Origin: Diploptera punctata
Lineage: Eukaryota; Arthropoda; Insecta; Blattodea; Blaberidae
DNA: 64,000 nt
NCBI GenBank assembly: GCA_030220185.1
Contig: JASPKZ010009641.1
Span: forward strand, 62,001-126,000
Reading direction: 5' to 3'
Shown: positions 56,601 to 64,000 of the stretch, piece after piece
Position numbering within the stretch: the stretch's first letter is position 1
How the letters are laid out: each line of letters starts with the position of its first letter
The notes under the pieces: model-generated
The model's input: the letters and a program-made list of their open reading frames with translations, nothing else
Database searches by the model: none
What the model was told of the DNA's origin: nothing
Translations under genes and position numbers: made by a program

Positions 56601-59600
56601 GTGGGTGAAAATCGAGTGTGAATGTTACGTCACATAGATACAACGACATATTTTTTTTAGGGCGATACTGGCCAGGATTTTAGAAACAATTAAGAAAATA
56701 TTGTATTATCCTGTGTCCTTTACAAGTGTACGAAGTTTCAAGTCGATCCAGTGTTTCTATGTGGATGAAATTCGCATTCAAACTTTCCGTCACATGATAC
56801 AAAGACACATTTTTTTTTTTAAATTTCTGATGATTCTGGCCATTGTTAAGAAGCAAATATGAAAATATTGTATTGCCGTGGATCCTTTACAAGTATACAA
56901 AGTTTGAAGTCGATCCAATATTTCTATGTGGGTGAAAATCGCTTTCAAAGATTCCGTCACATAGATACAAAGACACATTTTTTTAATTTCTTGACGATTC
57001 TGCACACGAGTTTGGAAACAAATATGAAAATGTGGAGTTATCGCGGGTCGTTTAAAAGTATACAAAGTTTCAAGTCGGTCCAGTGTTTCTAAGTTGGTTA
57101 AAATCGCGTTGAAAGATTCCGTAACATGGATACAAAGACACTTTTTTTTATTTTTCTGAGGATTCTGGCCAGGATTTTAGAAACTATAATGAAAATATTG
57201 TATTATAGCGGGTTTTTAAAAGTATACATAGCTTCAGGTCAATCCAATACTTCTATATGGGTGAAAATCGCGTTCAAAAATTCCGTCACCTAGATGCAAT
57301 GACAGGTTTTTTTTTTATTTTCTGACGATTCTAGCCAGGATTGTAGAAACGAATTTGAAAACATTGTATTATCGCAAATTCGTTACTAGTATAGAAAGTT
57401 TCAAGTCGATCCAATATTTCTAAGTGGGTGAAAATCGCGTTCAAATATTCCGTCGCTTAAATACGAAGACACTTTTTATTTATTTTTCTGAGGATTCTGG
57501 CCAGGATTTTTTAAACTGTTATGAAATTATTGTATTATGTCGGGTTTTTTACAAGTATACAAAGTTTCAATTCGATCCAATTTTCTATGTGGGTGAAAAT
57601 CCCGTTCATGAATTCCCTCACATAGATACAATGACACATTTTTTTTTACTTTTCTGAGGATTCTGGACAGGGTTAAGAAACAAATATGAAAATATTGTAT
57701 TGTCGTGGGTCCTTTAAAAGTATACAAAGTTTGAGGTTGATCCAATATTCCTAAGTGGGTGAAAATCGCTTTAAAAATTCCGCAACATAGATATAAAGAC
57801 ATGTTTTTTTTTTAATTTTCTGACGATTCTGGCCAGGTTTTGAGAAATAATTATTAAAATATTGTATTATCTCGGGCCCTATACAAGTATACAAAGTTTC
57901 ATTTCGATCCAATGTTTCTAAGTAGGTGAAAATCGCGTTCAAAAATTCCGTCACATAGATACGAAGACACATTTTTTTTAATCTTCTGACGATTCTGGCC
58001 AGGATTTTAGAAACAAATATGAAAATAATGTATTATCTCGGGTCCTTCACAAGAATTGAAAGATTCAAGTCGATTCAATGTTTCCAAGTGGGTGGAAATC
58101 GCGTTAAAAAATTACCTCACTTAGAAACAAAGAAACTTTTTCTTAAATTATCTGACGATTCTCCAGGATTTTAGAAAGAAATATGAGAATATTTTATTAT
58201 CGCGGCTCCTTTAGGAGTATACAAAGTTTCAAGTCGATCCAATGTTTCTAAGTGGGTGTAAATCGCGTTCAAAGAATCCGTCACATAGATACAAAGACAC
58301 TCTTTTTTATTTTTCTAACGACTCTGTGCCGGGATTTTACAAACTAAAATGAAAATATATTAACATCGCGTGTTCTTTACATGTATACACAGTTTCAAGG
58401 GGATCCAATGTTTCTATTTGGGTGAAAATCGCGTTCAAAGATTCCGTGACTTACATGAAAAACACTTCTTTTTTAAATTTTGTATTGTCGCGAGTCCTTT
58501 ACAAATATACAAAGCTTCAAATCGATCCTATGAAGCTATGTGTCTGAAAATCGCATTCAAATGTTACGTCACATAGATACAAAGACATTTTTTTTCAATT
58601 TCCTAACTATTCTCGCAAGGATTATGGAAACATATATGAAAATATTGTATTATCCAGTGTTCTTTAAGTATAGAACGTTTGAAGTCGATCCAATGTTTCT
58701 GAGTGGGTGAAAATCCCGTACAAACATTCCGTGACATAGATACAAAGACACATATTTTAAATTTTCTGACGATTCCGGGCAGGATTTTAGAAACAAATAT
58801 GGAAATAATGCATTAACGCGGGTCCTCTACAAGTATAATAAGATTCAAGTCGATCCTATGTTTCTAAGTGGCTGAAAAATCGTGGTCAAAAATCTGGTCA
58901 CATAGATTCAAAGACACTTTTCTTTATTTTCTGACGATTGCCGCTATGATGTTACAAACATATATGAACATATTATATTATGGCGGGTCCTTTACGAGTA
59001 TACAAAGTTTCAAGTCGATCCAATGTTTCTAAGTGGGTCAAAGTCGCGTTTACGTATTCCGTCACATAGATACAAAGACACTGTCTTTTTAAGTTTCTGA
59101 CGATTCTACTGAGGATTTTATAAACAAATACGAAAATATTGTTTTATCGCAGGTTCTCTACAATTATACAACGATTCAAGTCGTTCCAATGTTTCTAAGT
59201 GGGTGAAAATCGCGTTCAAATATTCCGTCACATATACAAAGACATCTTTTTTTTTAATTTTCTGACTATTCTGGCCAGGAATTTAGAAACAAATATGAAA
59301 ATATTCTATTATCGTGTGTCCTTTACAAGTATACAAAGATTCAAGTCGATCCAATGTTTCCCTGTGGGTGAAACTCGTGTTCAAAAATTATGTCACATAG
59401 ACACAAATACTCATTTTTTTAAATTTTCTGACGATACTTGACAGGATTTTAAAAACAAATATGAAAATATTGCATTACCGCTGGTCCTTTACAAGTATAC
59501 AAAGCTTCAAGTCGATCCAATGCATGTAAGTGGGTGAAAATCGCGTTCAAAAATTACGTCATATCGATACAAAGGCACTTCTTTTATTTTTCTGAGGATT

Positions 59601-62600
59601 CTGGCCATAATTTTAGAAATTATTATGAAAATGTTGTATTATCACGGGTCCTTTACAAGTATGTAAAGTTTCAGGTCGATCCAATGTTCCTATGTGGGTG
59701 AAAATCTCGTTCAAAGATTCGGTCACGTAGATAAAAATACAGTTTTTTTTTAATTTTCTGAAGATTCTGGCCAGGATTTTAGAAACAGATATGACAATAT
59801 GGTACTGTGGCGGGTCCTTTACAGGTATACAACGTTTCAAGTCGACCCAATGTTTCTAAGTGGGTGAAATTCGCGTTCAAAATTCCATCACATAGACACA
59901 AATACACATTTTTTTTTATATTCTGATGATTCTGGACAGGAATTTAGAAATAAATATGAAAATGTTGTATTATAGCAGGTCCTTTACAAATTTTCTAAGC
60001 TTGAAATCGATCCAATGTTTCTATGTGGGTGAATATCGCATTCACAAAATCCGTCACATAGATACAAAGACACTTTTTTTAGTTTTCTATCCATTCTTGC
60101 CAGGATTATAGAAAGAAAATATGAAAATATTGTATTATCCCGTGTTTCTTTACAAATATACATCGTTTCAAGCCGATCCACTGCTTCTAAGTGGGTCAAA
60201 ATCGCGTTCTAACATTCCGTCACATAGATAGAAAGACACTTTTGATTTAATTTTATGAGGATTCTGGCAGGGATTATAGAAACACATATGAAAATGTTAT
60301 ACTATCGGGAGTTGTTTACAAGTATACAAAGATTCAAGACCATCCAATATATCTAAGTGGTTGAAACTCGCGTTCAAACATTCCGTCACATATATGCAAA
60401 GACATTTTTTTTTTAATTTTCTGAAGATGCTGGCCAGCATGTTAGAAACAAATATGAAAATATTGTATTGTCGCGAGTCCTTTACAAATATACAAAGCTA
60501 GATGTCCATCCAACGTTTGTATGTGGGTGAAAAAAGCATTCATTGATTCCGTCACGTAGTTACAAAGACACTTTTTTTAATTTTCTGATTATTCTCGCCA
60601 GCATTGCAGAAACAAATATTAACATATTGTATTATCCCGTGTTCTTTACAAGTATGCAAAGTTTCAAGTCGATCCAATGTTTCTAAGTGGGTGAAAATGG
60701 CGTTCAAATATTCCGTCACATATACAAAGACATCTTTTTTTTTTAATTTTCTGACTATTCTGGCCAGGAATTATGAAACAAATATGAAAATATTGTATTA
60801 TGGTGTGTCCTTTACAAGTATACAAAGATTCAAGTCGATCCAATGTTTCCAAGTGGGTAAAACTCGAGTTCAAAAATTATATCACATAGACACAAATACA
60901 ATTTTTTAAAAATTTTCTGACGATACTTGTCTTTTTACGTTTCTGACGATTCTGGTGAGGATTTTAAAACAAATATGGAAATATTGCATTACCGCCGGTC
61001 CTTTACCAGTATACAAAGCTTCAAGTCGATCCAATGCACGTAAGTGGGTGAAAATCGCGTTCAAAAATTACGTCATATCGATACAAAGACACTTTTTTTT
61101 TATTTTTCTGAGGATTCTGGCCATAATTTTAGAACCTATTATGAAAATGTTGTATTATGACGGGTCCTTTACAAGTATGTAAAGTTTCAGGTCGATCCAA
61201 AGTTTCTATGTGGGTGAAAATCGTGTTCAAAGATGCCGTCACGTAGATAAAAATACAGTTTTTTTTTAATTTTCTGACGATTCTGGCCAGGGTTTTAGAA
61301 ACAGATATGACAATATGGTACTGCTCGGGTCCTTTACAGGTATACAACGTTCCAAGTCGATCCAATGTTTCTAAGTGGGTGAAATTCGCGTTCAAAAATT
61401 CCATCACATAGACACAAATACACATATTTTTAATATTCTGATGATTCTGGACAGGAATTTAGAAATAAATAAATGAAAATGTTGTATTATAGCAGGTCCT
61501 TTACAAATATTCTAAGCTTGAAATCGATCCAATGTTTCTATGTGGGTGAATATCGCATTCAAAAAATCCGTCACATAGATACAAAAGACACTTTTTTTAA
61601 TATTCAAACTATTCTCGCCAGGATTATAGAAAGAAATATGAAAATATTGTATTATCCCGTGTTCTATACAAAAATACAACGTCTCAAGTCGATCCACTGC
61701 TTCTACGTGGGTGAAAATCGCGTTCAAACATTCCGTCACATAGATAGAAAAACACTTTTGTTTTAATTTTATGAGGATTCTGGCAGGGATTATAGAAACA
61801 CATATGAAAATGTTATACTATCGGGAGTTCTTTACAAGTATACAAAGTTTCAAGACCATCCAATATATCTAAGTGGTTGAAACTCGCGTTCAAACATTCC
61901 GTCACATATATGCAAAGACATTTTTTTTTAATTTTCTGAAGATGCTGGCCAGCATGTTATAAACAAATATGAAAATATTGTATTGTCGCGAGTCCTTTAC
62001 AAATATACAAAGCTTGAAGTTGATCCAATGTTTCTATGTGGTTGAAAATCGCGTTCAAAGATTCCGTCGCATAGATACAAAGACACCTTTTTTTTATTTT
62101 CTAACTATTCTCGCCAGGATTATAGAATCAAACATGAGAATATTCTATTATCCCCAGTTCCTAATACGTATACAACGTTACAAGACGATCCAATGTTTCT
62201 ACGTGGGTGAAAATAGCGTACAAACATTCCGACACATAGATAGAGAGATATTTTTGTTTTTAATTTCTGAGGAAACTGGCCAGGATTATAGACAAAAATA
62301 AGAACATATTGTAATGTCGCGTGTTCTTTACAAGTATACTAAGTTTCAAGTCGATCCAATGTTTCTAAGTGGGTGAAAATCGCGTTCAAAAATTCCGTTA
62401 CATAGATACAAAGACACTCTTTTTATTTTTCTGAGGAATATGGCCGGGATTTTAGAAACTAAAATGAAAATATTGTGTTATCGCGTGTTCTTTACATGTA
62501 TACAAAGTTTCAAGGTGATCCAATGTTTCTATGTGGGTTAAAATCGCGTTCAAAGATTCCGTGACATACATGCAAACACATTTTTTTTTAAATTTTGTAT

Positions 62601-64000
62601 TGTCGCGAGTCCTTTACAAATATACAAAGCTTCAAATCGATCCTATGAATCTATGTGGGTGAAAATCGCGTTCAAAGTTTCCGTCACTTAGGTACAAAGA
62701 CACTTCTTTTTAATTTTCTAACTATTCTCGCCAGGATTATAGAAACAAATATGAAAATATCATATTATCCAGTGTTCGTTATTAGTATAGAACGTTTGAA
62801 GTCGATCTAATGTTTCTGAGTGGGTGAAAATCCCGTACAAACATTCCGTGACAAGGATACAAAGACACATATTTTAAATTTTCTGACGATTCCGGGCAGG
62901 ATTTTAGAAACAAATATGAAAATAATGTATTAACGCGGGTCCTCTACAAGTATAATAAGTTTCAAGTCGATCCTATGTTTCTAAGTGGCTGAAAATCGCG
63001 GTCAAAAATCTGGTGACATAGATTCGAAGGCACTTTTCTTTATTTTCTGGCGATTGGCGCCATGATGTTACAAACATATATGAACATATTGTATTATGGC
63101 GGGTCCTTTACGACTATACAAAGTTTCAAGTCGATCCAATGTTTCTAAGTGGGTCAATCGCGTTTACGTATTCCGTCACATAGATACAAAGACACTGTCT
63201 TTTTAAGTTTCTGACGATTCTACTGAGGATTTTATAAACAAATACGAAAATATTGTTTTATCGCAGGTTCTCTACAATTATACAACGTTTCAAGTCGTTC
63301 CAATGTTTCTAAGTGGGTGAAAATCGCGTTCAAATATTCCGTCACATATACAAAGACATCTTTTTTTTTAATTTTCTGACTATTCTGGCCAGGAATTTAG
63401 AAACAAATATGAAAATATTCTATTATCGTGTGTCCTTTACAAGTATACAAAGAATCAAGTCGATCCAATGTTTCCCTGTGGGTGAAACTCGTGTTCAAAA
63501 ATTATGTCACATAGACACAAATACTCATTTTTTTAAATTTTCTGACGATACTTGACAGGATTTTAAAAACAAATATAGATTTTAACAAATATGAAAATAT
63601 TGCATTACCGCTGGTCCTTTACAAGTTATACAAAGCTTCAAGTCGATCCAATGCATGTAAGTGGGTGAAAATCGCGTTCAAAAATTACGTCATATCGATA
63701 CAAAGGCACTTCTTTTATTTTTCTGAGGATTCTGGCCATAATTTTAGAAATTATTATGAAAATGTTGTATTATCACGGGTCCTTTACAAGTATGTAAAGT
63801 TTCAGGTCGATCCAATGTTCCTATGTGGGTGAAAATCTCGTTCAAAGATTCGGTCACGTAGATAAAAATACAGTTTTTTTTTAATTTTCTGAAGATTCTG
63901 GCCAGGATTTTAGAAACAGATATGACAATATGGTACTGTGGCGGGTCCTTTACAGGTATACAACGTTTCAAGTCGACCCAATGTTTCTAAGTGGGTGAAA
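50606..64000. repeat. Satellite array, right block, runs off the window
   Basis: Same monomer as the left block. Variant monomers mark higher-order structure. A deletion form, TTTAAATTTTGTATTGTCGC without the CTGACGATTCTGGCC section, recurs at about 54245, 58470 and 62590. A GGGAAGAATCCCGTTCAAAA form occurs at about 52885, 53380 and 54478. 58.3-60.0 kb is repeated at 62.4-64.0 kb almost unchanged, and 59.2-60.45 kb at 60.68-61.95 kb. Confidence 0.97.

Noticed and set aside
42552..64000. Dozens of open frames of 60-150 codons on both strands in the satellite (for example with FTHLETLDRLETLYTCK or FKSIQCFYVGENRV)
   Set aside because: The monomer is about 165 bp, a multiple of three, so any frame without a stop continues through several units. 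The same peptides recur on both strands with frequent stops. There is no start context or splice support.
42600..64000. CTGACGA followed by a TTCT/AGGA hairpin and GAAAC in each satellite monomer, as in a hammerhead satellite
   Set aside because: GAAAC is separated from the hairpin by five bases. The bases before the core (ATTTT) do not pair with those after the supposed cleavage site (TTATCG), so helix I cannot form. Probably chance, though a covariance search would settle it.
1..64000. CRISPR arrays, bacterial operons, rRNA genes, provirus
   Set aside because: Nothing of the kind is visible. The tandem repeats are satellite, not spacer-separated, and all reverse transcriptases are of LINE or Penelope type.

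Overview
This is a window of eukaryotic, intron-rich, AT-rich nuclear DNA, almost certainly from an arthropod. Several repeat families resemble ones that, from memory, are abundant in insects, particularly cockroach-like (polyneopteran) genomes: a LINE whose C-terminus resembles RAYVRAAMNL, a second LINE with a CVCxLCG...C tail, Tc1/mariner elements, and Penelope-like elements with a GIY-YIG domain. The species is an inference and is not proven here. There are no bacterial-style operons, and nearly all open frames are transposon remnants or satellite artefacts.

Region by region. 0.3-6 kb is a cluster of Penelope-like element (PLE) copies in direct and inverted orientation; it has GIY-YIG endonuclease pieces, an RT piece with YADD, and direct repeats resembling PLE pseudo-LTRs. 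6.6-27.9 kb holds at least four short exons of one minus-strand host gene, all phase 0, set in large introns full of transposons. Two of these exons are clearly duplicates of each other. 6.9-8 kb and 30.3-31.1 kb share a decayed tandem repeat of about 140 bp. 8.3-9.2 kb and 19.6-19.8 kb hold near-perfect palindromes built from PLE-type ends. 13.4-16 kb is a nested LINE insertion with a visible 15-bp target site duplication. 20.9-25.4 kb holds three Tc1/mariner-type elements with recognisable inverted repeats. 26-27.3 kb is more PLE. 31.5-32.6 kb is a decayed RT pseudogene. 33.8-39.2 kb holds several tRNA-like sequences, a foldback element, a PLE end, SINE copies and two further candidate host exons.

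From about 42.55 kb to the window end the sequence is a divergent tandem satellite with a monomer near 165 bp. It begins inside a broken Merlin/IS1595-like transposase gene and is interrupted once by a 2.2-kb LINE (48.39-50.6 kb). Shared variant monomers recur at about 4.1-4.2 kb, with shorter duplicated blocks of about 1.5 and 3.25 kb, which indicates higher-order structure. 

The most interesting signal is a set of hammerhead-ribozyme-like motifs at PLE ends. A CTGANGA-type core is followed by a stem II hairpin, then GAA and a self-complementary helix III. Helix III differs in sequence from copy to copy but stays palindromic, and a splice-donor-like GAGGTAAG often lies just downstream. Other items of note are the duplicated host exon, the nested LINE, the satellite-transposase junction and the tRNA-Phe half gene. 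All calls were made by eye; no alignment or database search was run.
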